The notes under the pieces are model-generated. The model was not told the DNA's origin and made no database searches. It worked only from the letters and a program-made list of their open reading frames with translations. 64,000 nt of DNA from Palaemon carinicauda (lineage: Eukaryota; Arthropoda; Malacostraca; Decapoda; Palaemonidae), in the NCBI RefSeq assembly GCF_036898095.1, contig NC_090746.1, positions 48,959,207 through 49,023,206 on the forward strand. The letters run 5' to 3'. Position numbers and translations under genes: made by a program. Shown in pieces: positions 46,905 to 58,409 of the stretch. How positions within the stretch are numbered: the first letter of the stretch is position 1; every line of letters starts with the position of its first letter.

Positions 46905-47237
46905 TGTAAGGACAGTGAGACAAGCGTCACCAAGATCAACTGATACTTTATTCAAATGTGCGTGGGAGTATATTACAAGGTGCGGACGGAAAGGTAGAAT
47001 GGCGCTGGCGCCAAATCAGATTGAATTGCCCGCCAAAATATATGTGTTTTCTTACACTTACAAATATACGAATTATGAGTTAACAGAAACATGTAATGAA
47101 ATAATACATATGTTAAAATGTAGTTCTGATAGAGCGGAATACATATACATGGGAAACCACGGTGTGGCGAAAGGAGAATTCAAATAAATAAACAGTTTGT
47201 AGATTTTCTGGACGACGAAGGGAGCGGTGTCCTTACA
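46905..47237 (-). repeat. 5' LTR of the gypsy element
   Basis: 333 bp, about 97% identical by eye to the 3' LTR. Promoter expected here; poly(A) signal equivalent at 46947-46952. Confidence 0.95.
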
Positions 47238-47910
47238 GCATAATAACAGGGGAAGTACGCTTGACACGCCACATAGCTATCTGCACCCCGCATAGCGTTT
47301 ACGCTTCAAGGGGGGAATTAGTGGCAAGATATGGGAGGAGCCGTTACAAAGTTCTCCTCCTCTGATACTGTTATGGGTACTCGGATGACGTCATATGCGT
47401 AGTAGCGTCTTTGACCAGGTGTTGTTCAAAGTTTTTTCGCTATATACTGCAGCCATGTTGCAATCTTCAGCTTCTTCTGTTTCTGGAAAGTTGAGTATTC
47501 ATTAGCTCTGGCCGTAAAGTTACGTTTTTCTCTCGAAATAATCTGTGTTTTGTGGCGGAGCTATTGCCTAACAGGAGGCGTCACTGACACTGTCGTTCAC
47601 ATCGCATGCTTTATTTAGTTAGCTAGAACGACTGTCCCGGTTTCTTAACTAATTATCAGTATTAGTTATTTAGTCTTCATTGCTAGGGATTAGTTATATT
47701 ATGCCGATAGTATTCTTTTGTTTCGGCGAGTGTAGGTAGCCGATCTCCCATACTAGGCATCCTAGCCTAGGCGCTTTAGTTTACTTTCATGCATGATATA
47801 ATACGTGTTCCTTGTGTTATCCTATTTAAATGAAGATATTAGGCAATTATACATATAAGATTCTACGATTACACATGGGTTTTTCCTTCTTCTAGGGGGT
47901 ATATAGGGGG
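47238..47910 (+). mobile_element. DIRS-like element I, continued
   Basis: Rest of the left ITR and 5' region after the gypsy insertion: TGACGTCA at 47386-47393, micro-exon at 47455, then non-coding 5' region shared with D and H (GCTCTGGCCGTAAAGT, TTTATTTAGTTAGC). Cut at 47910 by the left end of element G; its remainder is not seen. Confidence 0.85.
47455..47490 (+). CDS. Conserved micro-ORF / possible first coding exon, element I
   Basis: ATG plus 11 codons, MLQSSASSVSGK, followed by TTGAGTA. Compare D (MSQPSASPSSGK), H (MSQSSASPSGK) and G (MVLRLLSPSRK). Confidence 0.4.
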
Positions 47911-48250
47911 TTTTTGGGCTCAAGCCATGACGTCCTAATGGAAGGTTCCTTTAGTAGCTTCCAAAGGGTATATATGACTACAGTGATATTCCCAGAGAAT
48001 TAAACCAAAGGTTTCACAGAATTCTAACTTCTGGCGCGAGTACCTTTAAGAATACTCTCAAGGGTATCGTATATCATCAGGGGACGTATTCTTGACACGC
48101 CACATGGCAATCTGCACCCCGAATAGCCTTTACGCCTCGAGGGGGAATACGTGGCAGAATAAAAGGGTAACTGCAACAAAGATTACTCTGGTTCCCCCAC
48201 TACAATCGTATCGACAACCGCGCCAACTCCCTCTGGCGGTCATTCCTTTA
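47911..48250 (+). repeat. Left inverted terminal repeat of G
   Basis: Very close inverted match to 61548-61917 (for example AACTCCCTCTGGCGGTCATT here versus its complement near 61555). Recent, well-preserved arms. Confidence 0.9.
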
Positions 48251-49741
48251 TCTGTAGCGACTCGCTACGGTGGTGTTCCCTGTCGATCTGACATTTTCGA
48301 TCGATTTCTGGGAATCATTATGGTTCTACGGCTTCTTTCTCCATCCAGAAAGTTGAGTATTGATTCTTTACAATATGTAATTTAGTTCTAGCCTCACAAT
48401 GAATTTGTGTATTTATTGTGTGCGGATCTTAGCCGATCGCCGGTGTCGCCATGGCGCTGTCGTTCTTTGTACATGTGCTATTTAGTTAGCAGAACGACAT
48501 TCCGGTGTAAATAGCTTAATCATTATTATGAAAGCTATTTAGGCATTATATATTGTAAAGATATCTATAAGCATATTTTTCCCTTTTCCGTGGCGATCGT
48601 ATATGTCAGAGTTTTGGTAATTTAGGTAACCGAAATCTCGTCTTGTCTGGGTAACATAACCTAGACAACATATACTATTGTCATTTTCCCCGGTTACCCT
48701 TGTGTATTGGTTATCATTCCTGGAGATCGATATCTCCTGGAATTATATTAACCGTTATTAATCTCACTAGAGATTTATGGGTAATCTCTCTTCCCTCTGA
48801 GAGTAGCCTTAGGCTACAACTCTCTGCGTTGGCCTTGAATTTCGAATTCAGGCATGACTAGCCTAGAGTTTTCTGTCTCATCCCTTAACGGCAAGTTTTG
48901 GGATTCGATCAGAACCTCAGAGTATTTAGTCTTTGTCGGCAGTCGGTCGGCGGGGTAATTGCATTCCCCTGCCGGCGGAACTGCCGGCATAGGAGGCTAG
49001 CCCTCCCTAGACTACACCTGAAGTGGTCGAATGTTGCCGCCACCTTCTCCCTGTGGTCTAGTAGACTAGTCCTATGCTCGCCGACCCTAGGCTATAGAGT
49101 CGTATACTCTTGTAGCCTAGGATGGCGCTGGCATTGGAACTCTGTTTCTCCCTTATTGAGAGAAACGGCATGAGCTGCCGTCCCCTTAACTGTATTAGCA
49201 CCTCCTAAGCTGGAGAATAAATGATTCTCCTGCCGCTTGTGGTCGTGCCGGTACTGAAACAGAGTTTCTTCGAGGTGTGTAGATCCAGCAACATTGCCGG
49301 TCCCTCCTATACCTCATATAGGACCCTTTCCCCTCCCCTCTCTGTTCTTTTACGATGGCCGAGCCATTGTCTTTCCTGTGCTGGAGTCCTGCAACCTTAC
49401 CATTGCCGGTGGGTTGCCGGAGCCACCTAGACCCCCCCCTCCTCAGCTGTCAGCTATCGGTGACTACCGACTACCGGCTTCCAGCGGCTTTGGCGGCTGT
49501 GGATGGGAGATCCCTTGTGTCACCAAGGTTCTCCAGTTCTCCCTTGAACTGCTAGCCACAATTTCTGTTGTCGGCGTTTTGTTCTGGCCGGCAGTAGAAC
49601 GGCACAGATAGATACTGACTCAGTAGGTAGCATGCCGACTGTACTCGTGCTGCCGGAGGCTGGCCTACAGCAGTAAGCCGACAATAGTACTGTGGCTAAA
49701 TGGAAGTGAACCTTCTTTTCGGAGAAAGGCAGTAAAATTAA
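48251..49741 (+). other. 5' region of element G
   Basis: Micro-exon equivalent at 48320 (MVLRLLSPSRK). Then non-coding leader with several CGGC/GCCGGC words (48940-49660) like the leaders of A, B and D. No gene recognised. Confidence 0.6.
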
Positions 49742-50207
49742 CGGATTTTGAGCGAAGCGAAAAATCTATTTTTGGGTGAGATAGCCATGTCATCCTGATG
49801 GAAGGTTCCTTCAGTAGCTTCCTAGGGTATATTTAACTACAGTGGATATTCCCAGAGAATTAAACTAAAGGTTATCACAGAATTCTAACTTCTGGTGCGA
49901 GTACCCTAAAGGTTTCCCTCTAGGATATTGTATATCAACAGGGGACGCTTGTATGAACACGCCACATAGCTATCTGCACCCCATATAGAGTTAACACTTC
50001 GATATGGAAAGGTGGCTGAGTAACTGAGGAGCCGTTCCAAAGTTACTCTCATCCGTGGCTACTTTTGGTACTCGAGACGTAAACAAACGGGCGCCATTGC
50101 TAAATGACGTCACGTCCGTCCTCATCCTGAGCTCAGCTCCTACCAATCTCTGCGATACAGTAGGTCAGGGAGGGGCCTGAAAGGCTGAACTATAATAGAC
50201 GGGAGGG
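49742..50207 (-). repeat. Right inverted terminal repeat of D
   Basis: Plus-strand reading starts CGGATTTTGAGCGAAGCG (the extreme right end) and matches the left ITR from AAGGTTCCTTCAGTAGC to CACGTCCGTCC (50121). TGACGTCA at 50105-50112. The last ~85 bases before the ICR are not in the left ITR. Confidence 0.9.
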
Positions 50208-50303
50208 TCCATCAGGACGACATAACTATCTCACCCAAAAATAGATTTTTCGCTTAGCTCAAAATCCGATTTTTGGGCTCAAGCCATGTCGTCCTGATGG
50301 AAG
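50208..50303 (-). repeat. Internal complementary region of D
   Basis: Right-end copy (50208-50268, to AAAATCCG) followed by left-end copy (50270-50303): the reverse complement, in element sense, of the right-end/left-end junction. Known DIRS elements are thought to use this region to template ligation of the linear product into a circle. Confidence 0.9.
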
Positions 50304-51166
50304 TGTACCAGAGAATTAATGTATCGTGGATTTTTTCCCCTTTAATCCCAGTGCCAAGGGCTTCGAACAGTATTATAGTACATGTCCTTACCAGAGATAC
50401 TATGATGAACTGATTTCCTGCCCCCCTGGCAGGGAAGTCCTAGTGGACAATAGGAACATCTTGAAGCGATCATTGAAGAACTACTCACCCGGTGGAGAGA
50501 TCATGCTGGTCTCGGAGACAGGACAAAGTTAATATTCGAGTAGGAATGTTATCAAAGCATAAGTAAGTATATAACATAATTACTACTCACCTGGTGGAGA
50601 GATCATGCTGATCTCGGAGATAGGACAAAGGTTAATATTCGAGGAGGAATATTATTAAGGCATAAGTGAGTATATAACATAATTACTTATATTATTCTTT
50701 AGATCATACATTATAGAGGTAAAGGAAACTATAACAATTGTAATATTTATTAATAAGGAATAGAAGCGAAAGGAGACGCACATGGTAAAAAAATAGACAT
50801 TTTATTTTTAAGATTGCAGATCATTATGGAAGTACTGTAATTACAATAATGATTATAGAATTTATTTACAGTAATAATGAATAATGTACATAGAAATGAA
50901 AGACGGTGATCTTGAGTCTGAAAAGAAAAGTTTGCTTTTTAGAAACACAAGTTCCCAGAGGAACGCCAGTCTTTTAAAGTTCAAAAGAAAAACACTCCAT
51001 GCCCTAGGGCATGTGGCACGCATGTAAATTTCTATGACATTTCACCTTGGTAAAGAACAGTCTATTAGAAACACCAAGTGTCCATTAAATCACTATGTAT
51101 CACGATAGGGTCAACACAGGCACCCGTAGAGTTAGAGTCCCAAGTAACTCACTGTTCTATGCAGAT
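50304..51166 (-). other. 3' UTR of element D
   Basis: Closely similar to 24980-25766 of C. Contains a 102-bp duplication (CTACTCACC-type block at 50481 and 50583) that C lacks. No coding potential. Confidence 0.7.
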
Positions 51167-52671
51167 TTAAGCAGCAGGTGTCATAACACTACCTGCAGCT
51201 ACCACGAAATGTTTCACTTCATGCACTTGTTTTGCGTAGTGCTTGAAGAAAACGCGCGATGATTTCCAGCCTGTAAAGCTCTTGAGGCTTTCGAAATCCA
51301 TACTCTGGAAGAAATTCAGAGAAGAAGCGACTTTTCTAGGATTGTGACCTGCGGGTGTACTGTCAGGATCCGCTCTGCGAATGAAGTAGGTGATTTTCGC
51401 TCTTAGTTGTTTCAGTGACAGATCGCTACCCGATGTTTCTCCTTTGAAGAGTTGTCCTCCACCGAAGTCTGAAGTTCTTCAAAGATAGACCTTAAGACTC
51501 TCCACTTGTTTTGCGTAGTGCTTGAAGAAAACGCGCGATGATTTCCAGCCTGTAAAGCTCTTGAGGCTTTCGAAATCCATACTCTGGAAGAAATTCAGAG
51601 AAGAAGCGACTTTTCTAGGATTGTGACCTGCGGGTGTACTGTCAGGATCCGCTCTGCGAATGAAGTAGGTGATTTTCGCTCTTAGTTGTTTCAGTGACAG
51701 ATCGCTACCCGATGTTTCTCCTTTGAAGAGTTGTCCTCCACCGAAGTCTGAAGTTCTTCAAAGATAGACCTTAAGACTCTCCACTGGCCATAGAGAGACA
51801 TCTTCCTTCAGGGGGCAGATTCTCCAAGGGCCCCATCTCTTGGTGGGTAGTTCATTCTTAGCGAGAAACGTCGGATTGGGGAAGAGGGTAAGATCTCCTG
51901 TCTCGGCGAACAGGATATGACCCTCTTCTCTTGATAATGCCACTATTTCACTGACTCGGGCTCCCGAGGCGAGAGCAAAAAGGAAGATAACTTTTTGAGT
52001 CAGGTCTTTCAGAGGGCACGAATCGTTGTCCAGGCTAGAAGCAAAATGGAGCACCTTGTCCAGGGACCAGGAGATAGTTTTGGTGGAGGTGCTGGGTGTA
52101 GTCTAGCGCATGCCTTTGGCAGTTTATTGAAGATATCACTGGACAGATCAATCTGGAAGGCATATAGGAGTGGTCTAGTCAAGGCCGATTTACAAGTGGA
52201 AATCGTTTTGACCGCTAAGCCTTGTCCATGAAGGTAAATGAAAAAGGACATGCAAAAATCAATGGTGATTTCCGTAGGATTTTTTGCCTTGACGAAGGAG
52301 ACCCACTTTCTTCAGGAAGATTCGTACTGCCGTCTGGTAGACTCAGTCTTGTACTCCTCGAGGAAGTCTAAGCTTTTCTTCGAGATCCCAAACCTTTTCT
52401 TTGCAGCTAAGGAGAGAAAATCATGAGATGAAGGTCCATGACTTTCAGTTATGAAGTGAAGACAGTCGACTTCTGTACTTGTTGAGAGAAAACTGGGCCC
52501 GGTAGGGGGATCAGCGTGGGCTGCAGCTCCAGAACCAGGGGATACCAATTGCTCCGGGGCCACTTGGGAGCCACTAGGGCTGCTGTCCCTTTGAAGGTTC
52601 TCAGTTTGGATAGGACTTTCAGCAGAAGGTTGGGAGGAGGGAACAGGTACATCTTGGACCATCTGTTCCAA
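51167..52671 (-). pseudogene. Tyrosine recombinase of DIRS element D, broken
   Basis: N-terminus starts inside the end of RT-RH in another frame (overlap about 220 bases). STRRQYESS and ASGARVSEIVALS are visible, and the H-x-x-R and Tyr regions lie in the duplicated tail. Lesions: an apparent 1-bp loss near 52075, an Arg codon turned to TGA in the VYLRRT segment (seen in both repeat units, near 51480 and 51760), and a 279-bp tandem duplication of the C-terminal catalytic part. Confidence 0.85.
51226..51783. repeat. 279-bp tandem duplication in element D recombinase
   Basis: Two copies at 51226-51504 and 51505-51783, essentially identical. 279 bp is 93 codons, so in frame. Covers the His/Arg box and the Tyr region. 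Both carry the same nonsense change, so the stop came before the duplication, or the unit was later homogenised. Confidence 0.9.
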
Positions 52672-54551
52672 TCCAGGGACATAGTGTCCACCGCTTCTGC
52701 CTTGGGGTCCTCGTACGGGGTCACATATCGAGGAAGTTGATTGTTGTCGCTTGTCGCGAAGAGATCGATCTGAAGTTCCGGGATTTGGTGAGAAATGAAG
52801 GAGAATGATCTTGCGTCAAGAGACCATTCCGACTCTATTGGGCTTGTTCTTGATAGAGCGTCCGCTGTCACGTTGCGGAATCCTTGTAGGTGAACTGCAG
52901 ACAGGTGCCATTTCTTGCTTTCTGCCAAATGAAAGATAGGGAGAAGCACCTGATTTATCTGGGGCGATCTCGAGCCCTGACGATTGAGACATCTGGCTAC
53001 CACCGAGTTGTCCAGAGTCAGACGGATGTGGATCGAGGGAGGCGGGGAGAGTTTCTTCAGGGTAAGAAAAGCCGCCATGGCCACCAAGATGTTGATGTGA
53101 AACGTCTTGAATAGGGGAGACCATGTTCCTCGAACCTGCTGTTGGTGGGAGTGACCTCCCCAACCCTCCAGTGAAGCGTCCATATGGATGTTGATCGATG
53201 GAGGCAGGTGTTGAAGAGGGATGGACTTTTTCAGGGCCTTTGCTTCTGACCACGGCTTTAAAAGTAAGCAAAGCCGTCTCTTGAGGTCTCTTCGAGCGAT
53301 GGATGCGAATCGTCTCCAGACTCTCGCGGCATCCTTTAGCTGTGCGCGAAGCACTGGGTTTGTCACTGAGGCGAACTGTAGAGAGCCGAGAACTTGTTCC
53401 TGTTGGTGTCTTGAGATCCGTTTGGATTTTAAAAGCCTTCTGAAAGACCCTGCTATTTCCTTCCTTTTCTTCTGTGGAATGGAAAGGCGGTGTGACTGAA
53501 GGTCCCAATGGATTCCCAACCATTGGAACTTTTGAGCTGGAGAGAGGCGAGATTTCTCGGCGTTTATCTTGAAACCCAGATGCTCCAGGAACTGGGTGAC
53601 TTTGTTGCAGGCTCTCAGACAATCTTCGGGCGATGTCGACCAGACTAGCCAGTCGTCTAGGTAGACCATCACTTGGACGCCCTGAAGACGTAGCTGTTGG
53701 ACGATTGGGTCTGCCAGCTTGGTGAAGATTCGTGGAGCCACGTTGAGCCCGAAGGGCATGGCCCTGAAGGCGTAACTTTTCCTTTGGAGTCGAAATCCTA
53801 GGTAGGAGGAAGCGTAGTGATTCATTGGAATGTGCCAGTAGGCATCCGCCAGGTCTATGGAGACCGTGTAGGCCCTGTGAGGCAGAAGGGTCCTTATCTG
53901 TTGCAGAGTCAGCATCTTGAATTTGTTGTTCGCAATGAACTTGTTGATAGGGGACAAGTCTAAAATGACTCTGAGTTTGTCTGAGTCTTTCTTGGGAACA
54001 CAAAAGAGTCTCCCTTGGAACCTGGTTGACTTTACCTTTCTGATCACCTTCTTGTTCAAGAGTTCCAGGACATATTCTTCCAGGAGGGGGGTTGACTGTT
54101 GGAAGAATTGCTGGAAGGATGGGGGTGGTTGAATCCAGCTCCAGCCCAGTCCTTTCTTGACGATGCTGTGTGCCCAAGGATTGAAGGTCCAATGATCCTG
54201 GAATTGGTGGAGTCTTCCTCCCACCGGAAGCACTTCATTGCTTCTGGTGTCTCGAGGGTTTGCCACCTCGGCCGCTAGCTCCCATTCCTCCTCTGCCTCT
54301 GGAGGGACGGCGAGAAGAATCTCTGCCGGAGCCTCTGCCTGAGCCCCTACCTCTGGGACGAAAGGTAGTAGAATGTTGCTCATAGGCAGGGGTGAAGACC
54401 GGTGACTGCGACACCACCGGCTGGGGGACCAGTTGAAAGGTCTGCTGTGGCTGTGTGGCCACTTGGGGAGTAGCGGGACCCAGAAACTGACGTCTTGGTT
54501 GACGTTGCTGGGGTCTGGGTTTTGAGGATTTCCTCTTAGGCTGAGGGCCAT
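52449..54551 (-). CDS. RT-RNase H polyprotein of DIRS element D, 700 codons open
   Basis: Longest open frame in the window. Residues 1-110 overlap gag in another frame and are probably not native protein. RT: LLEEYVLELLNKKVIRKVK (156-174), FCVPKKDSDKLRVILDLSP (183-201), motif A SIDLADAYWH (231-240), FGLNVAPRIFTKLAD (267-281), YLDD (297-300). RNase H: MDAS (457-460), LTLDNSVV (511-518), ADALSR (563-568). The usual catalytic Glu in HINILEA is Val here (HINILVA, about residue 490), while A and C keep Glu, so RNase H is probably dead. No methyltransferase domain was recognised between RNase H and the recombinase. Confidence 0.88.
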   Translation of the reverse strand: MALSLRGNPQNPDPSNVNQDVSFWVPLLPKWPHSHSRPFNWSPSRWCRSHRSSPLPMSNILLPFVPEVGAQAEAPAEILLAVPPEAEEEWELAAEVANPRDTRSNEVLPVGGRLHQFQDHWTFNPWAHSIVKKGLGWSWIQPPPSFQQFFQQSTPLLEEYVLELLNKKVIRKVKSTRFQGRLFCVPKKDSDKLRVILDLSPINKFIANNKFKMLTLQQIRTLLPHRAYTVSIDLADAYWHIPMNHYASSYLGFRLQRKSYAFRAMPFGLNVAPRIFTKLADPIVQQLRLQGVQVMVYLDDWLVWSTSPEDCLRACNKVTQFLEHLGFKINAEKSRLSPAQKFQWLGIHWDLQSHRLSIPQKKRKEIAGSFRRLLKSKRISRHQQEQVLGSLQFASVTNPVLRAQLKDAARVWRRFASIARRDLKRRLCLLLKPWSEAKALKKSIPLQHLPPSINIHMDASLEGWGGHSHQQQVRGTWSPLFKTFHINILVAMAAFLTLKKLSPPPSIHIRLTLDNSVVARCLNRQGSRSPQINQVLLPIFHLAESKKWHLSAVHLQGFRNVTADALSRTSPIESEWSLDARSFSFISHQIPELQIDLFATSDNNQLPRYVTPYEDPKAEAVDTMSLDWNRWSKMYLFPPPNLLLKVLSKLRTFKGTAALVAPKWPRSNWYPLVLELQPTLIPLPGPVFSQQVQKSTVFTS

Positions 54552-56169
54552 CGTCCTGAGAGGACTTCCTCTTTCGGGACATGCCCCACTTATGGAGAAG
54601 GTTCCGGTTCTCCATGGCAGCTTTGTCCACTATCTCTTTCACCAAGGCGGACGGAAAGAGATGTTTGCCCCAGATGTTGGAGGAAATCAGTCTCCAGGGT
54701 TCGTGTTTCACCGTTGCACTGGCGAATACGAATTCCCTACAGGCTCTGCGAGCCCTAGCGAAACTGTACAGATCCTTGGTCACAGTTGCCAGGTGTGACT
54801 TGGAAAGGACCATGTAAAAGTCCAGGACTCTGGTGTCCCCGGCCATGAGTTCTAGCTGTACCTGATGTGACACCGAAGCGGCGAGTCTCTCCTTAGTATC
54901 CTGTTCCCTACGAAGGAGATAATCATTCAGTCGTAGAGGTCTTCGTTGAACTGACGACCAGCCACATCAGGTTCTAGTTTCCCTACCGTGAAAGTAAGCT
55001 GGACGTCTTTCCAGTACCTGTCATCGGGGGGAAGAGTGAGGGAGAAGGGTCTGCACTCCTCCAGTGCAGGGCAAGGCTTCCCTTCCTCCACAGCCTTCAT
55101 GACCGCTTGGAAGGCCTTTTCAGCGAAGGGGAAGGTCGCAGTAGCTGGAGCACCAAAGGTTGGATGCTTCTTGCTCAGCGCTGGCATCTTGGAGTTTGTG
55201 AAACCCCGACTCTTCACTGCTTGAGCTAGCATAGCTTGGGCCTTCGCGAGATCAAACACTATCACTTCCTTAGGTTTGGTCTCTTCTTTTGAGGCTGGTT
55301 CGGACCTGAGTCGGACGTAACAGTCCGGATAAGCCTCGAAGTTCGGGAAGAACTCCACTTCTTCCAGAAGAATAGAGCCAACCCTTTCACTAATGAAGAT
55401 TTTGCCAGTCGTGATTGGCATATGCTCGGCGTATCTCCAAGGGTTAGCTTCCGAGCAGGTGGGGAGGTCCTTAACCGAAATCTTTTTCGGTTGTTTGAAG
55501 CCGACGAGAGTCGTCCGGAATTGTTCCTGGGTTGCTCTCAGCTTCTTGTCCATGAGGACTTCAAGCATTCTGAAGACCTCTTGAGTGTCCGATGGAAGAG
55601 GATCCGGGGTGGCGGAAGTCGAAGGAACAGGTTCCTCGGATGGCACTGGAGTTGCTAGGGGAGCTGGAGCGACCTTGTTCTCTGAGTCAGGATATTCCAC
55701 CTGATCTTCCTCATAGTCGAGCTCTTCGCCCATGAGATTCTTCTCCGTCTCTTCTGAAACCTCCGACATACGTTCCACGTTGTCGGAATCAAGATGGCAC
55801 TCACGCATGGACTGTGCCATGACGATGTCGGGTTCGACCACTATTTGGACAGTGGGAATTTGTTCTCAAGGGATCACCGAGTCCTTGGATGCTTTCTGAA
55901 AAAGCAAAGCCCTCAAATCTTCATTGGGAAGATACGGTACAGAGGCGTTCTTTTGGAAGCCTCGCACCCATTTGCGCAGCTTCTATCTAGCGATGTCCCT
56001 TACCTCCGTGGTAGGAGGATCGCAGAATGCCTCGTCAAGAAGACTCTTGCAGACTGAACAATTCTGCGGGTCCCAGAATTTAAGGTTGCCTTTCTTGGCG
56101 GCGCAGGGGGCCGTAGAAGTCCGGGCGTTTAACTCCACAGAAGTTGCTTTCACACTTCACATACTCCTC
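54235..56169 (-). pseudogene. Gag-like protein of DIRS element D, broken
   Basis: Begins after a CAG at 56170-56172, reading EEYVKCESNFCG; much of the Cys/His motif kept in A and B has decayed. A 304-codon frame (54927-55841) covers the acidic linker and capsid-like part (PWRYAEHMPITTGKIF, DVQLTFTVGKLEPDVAG). A 1-bp loss near 54930, relative to the scrap at 33085, shifts the frame. The C-terminal frame 54235-54873 has MVLSKSHLATVTKDLYSFAR and an RGG/Arg-rich tail (GRGSGRGSGRD). Confidence 0.82.
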
Positions 56170-58409
56170 CTGTAAAAGAAAGAGATCATGAGTACATGTA
56201 AGGCATAAGAATGGCTTACATTATTCTAGACTTAAGAATAACTTAATCTATAATAACATATTAATGTTCAAGATTGATGAGCAGGAAGGGAAGTAGATAG
56301 ACACATACTTGTGAATCCCGCCCAGCCGGTTACCGTAACCTTATCCGTAGACAATTCCTTAGGACCCGAGGGTCTCAAATGAGGGAAAATCCGTATGGAT
56401 GAGCCAAGCTAGTAAAAGGATCTGAGACCACTCAGAGGGAGAGGGGAAAATAGGATAAACCCCTTAGTAATATGTAGGTTCCGGCAAGCAACTGCACTGA
56501 GATGCACAGAATATGCTGGAAATGTTGTAATGTGCAATCAAACAGCATAGCCACTATATTAATTGGTATAACAATACCTATATTGAGGTGGCCAGGCTAT
56601 CTGGCAGCATCAGATTGACTGCCGGCATGGTGCCGGCAGCCAAGGAAGGGGTACATGTCCCTTAGCGCCTCATTAGGGGGCGCCGGCAGACCGACGGAAC
56701 GCTGGAGACCGGTCCTGCGGGGTGGAAAACATCAAGGAGGACACACTAAGCAACCGAGATGGACAATACCACAGTGGCGAACGCCGGCACAGCGGCGGAT
56801 CGCCGGCAGAGGCGGCGGGCTCCGGCAGCCGGAGGCTGACGGCATGGTGAACCTTAGTTCAATTCATAAGATATATATACATATATAAAGGGCGGATACC
56901 TAGACTGCCGGCAATCAATGCCGGCAGGTGGGCGGCAGTCTCCGGCAATCAGCCGGCTGTCGGTAGGTAAATATATGGGGTGGGACGTCAGCGGAATGTC
57001 GACGGAAGGCGGCAGCCTCCGGCAGGCGGTAGGCTGACGTCGTAGAGTGGAGGTATCTTATGAATAGAGGTCACCTGAGGTAGTGGCGGTTATTGCCGGC
57101 AGTAGAGGGGGCAAGGGACTGGCACCATGATAGAGAGAGAGAAAGGTAAGGAGGGATGGGAGGGGTAATATCCTATACCTCTCCGGCATCCCTCCGGAGA
57201 GAGTGCACTCATGATAGGAGTAGGTACTCCTAACATCCGGCGGCCTTGGGCCGGCAGACGGCCGGGAGCCTGAGGTAACCCAAGGGAGGGAGAGAGAGCA
57301 CTCAAAGAGGGGGAATCCTCCGCCGGCAACCACCCTTATAGAACGCTATGAAGGGTATGTGTACCAGAGCGGCCAGCTCAGCAGAAGAACAAGGGTAGCC
57401 CTACCACTCAACCCAAGGGAGGAGTTGTAGGACCGAGGACAGGGGTGTGTAGGCAGGCCCACACCAAAGGGATAGAGTGGGGAGGGAGAAGTAGGGGTCT
57501 TTCGTAAATGGGTAGATTCTGTATGAGAGAGGCCACCAAGGCAAGGGAGAACACTCCCTAACCTAGGATAGGTAGCCCAGATCAGGCACAGTACTAATGT
57601 ACTGTCCTAAACTATAATAAGCCAGAGTCTGCCCCGAGAGCTTAACCTAGATTAGGAGGACCAACTCCTAGGCTAGGAAGGCCTGGAAAGACACATCGCT
57701 AGTTGCAGGGAGGAAGGAGTAACCCAACCATGTGCAACTGGGGAAGGGCAGAGCCCTTTCTAATGTCTCAGGCGCGACCCTAAGGGGGGGTCATTCCCTT
57801 AGGGTAGGCTGAGAAGCGATAAATACTCTGAGTGAAGACAAGATTCTCCCTATTATAGAACAAGGGAAAAGCAAGGCTACCCTGAGGGAATTACCCGTAG
57901 GGAAGGGGAATTGGAAGCATACAAGGGTTCCTACATTAGGTTAGGAGGGGGTTGGTACACAAACCAACTCAGTCCCTTGTATGGTCCCTGAAGGCGAAAA
58001 CACTTACATCACAGTAACTAGTATGTTTAATAATGCCAAAATCTAAACAACTTAACTTAGGAACACTGATATATATATCATGCATAAAAGTGAGCACTAG
58101 GCTGTCAAGCCTAGGGGCTAGGCTAGCGATCTAGTATGGGGTTGATCAACGACCGTAGTCTAACGAGCGCTAAAACACGATATAATGATTTCCTAGCTAT
58201 GAAGACTAAATAACTAATAATATTAATTAGTTAAAGGACCAGAGAAGGCTGTTCTGGCTAACTAAATAAAGCATGCAACGTGAACAGCGACGCCGTCATG
58301 GCGCGTCCGGTATCGGCACAGCTCCGCCACAAAACACAATATTTTAGGAAACATAGAAGTTACTTTACGGCCAGAGCTTATTTAAACAATACTAGGACCT
58401 AGTACTCAA
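56170..58409 (-). other. 5' leader / probable intron of element D
   Basis: About 2.2 kb between the micro-exon and the gag acceptor. The part 56590-57330 has at least ten GCCGGC palindromes. No conserved protein seen; open frames here are GC-rich artefacts. Confidence 0.55.

Larger units (their letters stand above)
42464..47237 (-). mobile_element. Ty3/gypsy-type LTR retrotransposon, 4774 bp
   Basis: Two 333-bp LTRs (TGTAAG ... CTTACA), flanked by a GCAT target duplication (42460-42463 and 47238-47241). Minus-strand order gag, protease, RT, RNase H, integrase is the Ty3/gypsy order. I count 11 differences between the LTRs (about 3%), so insertion is fairly recent but not new. It is inserted within the left ITR of DIRS-like element I. 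Confidence 0.95.

Noticed and set aside
56655..57333. GC-rich open frames in D's leader
   Set aside because: Overlap on both strands, not conserved in A or B, and arise from the CGG-rich motif cluster.
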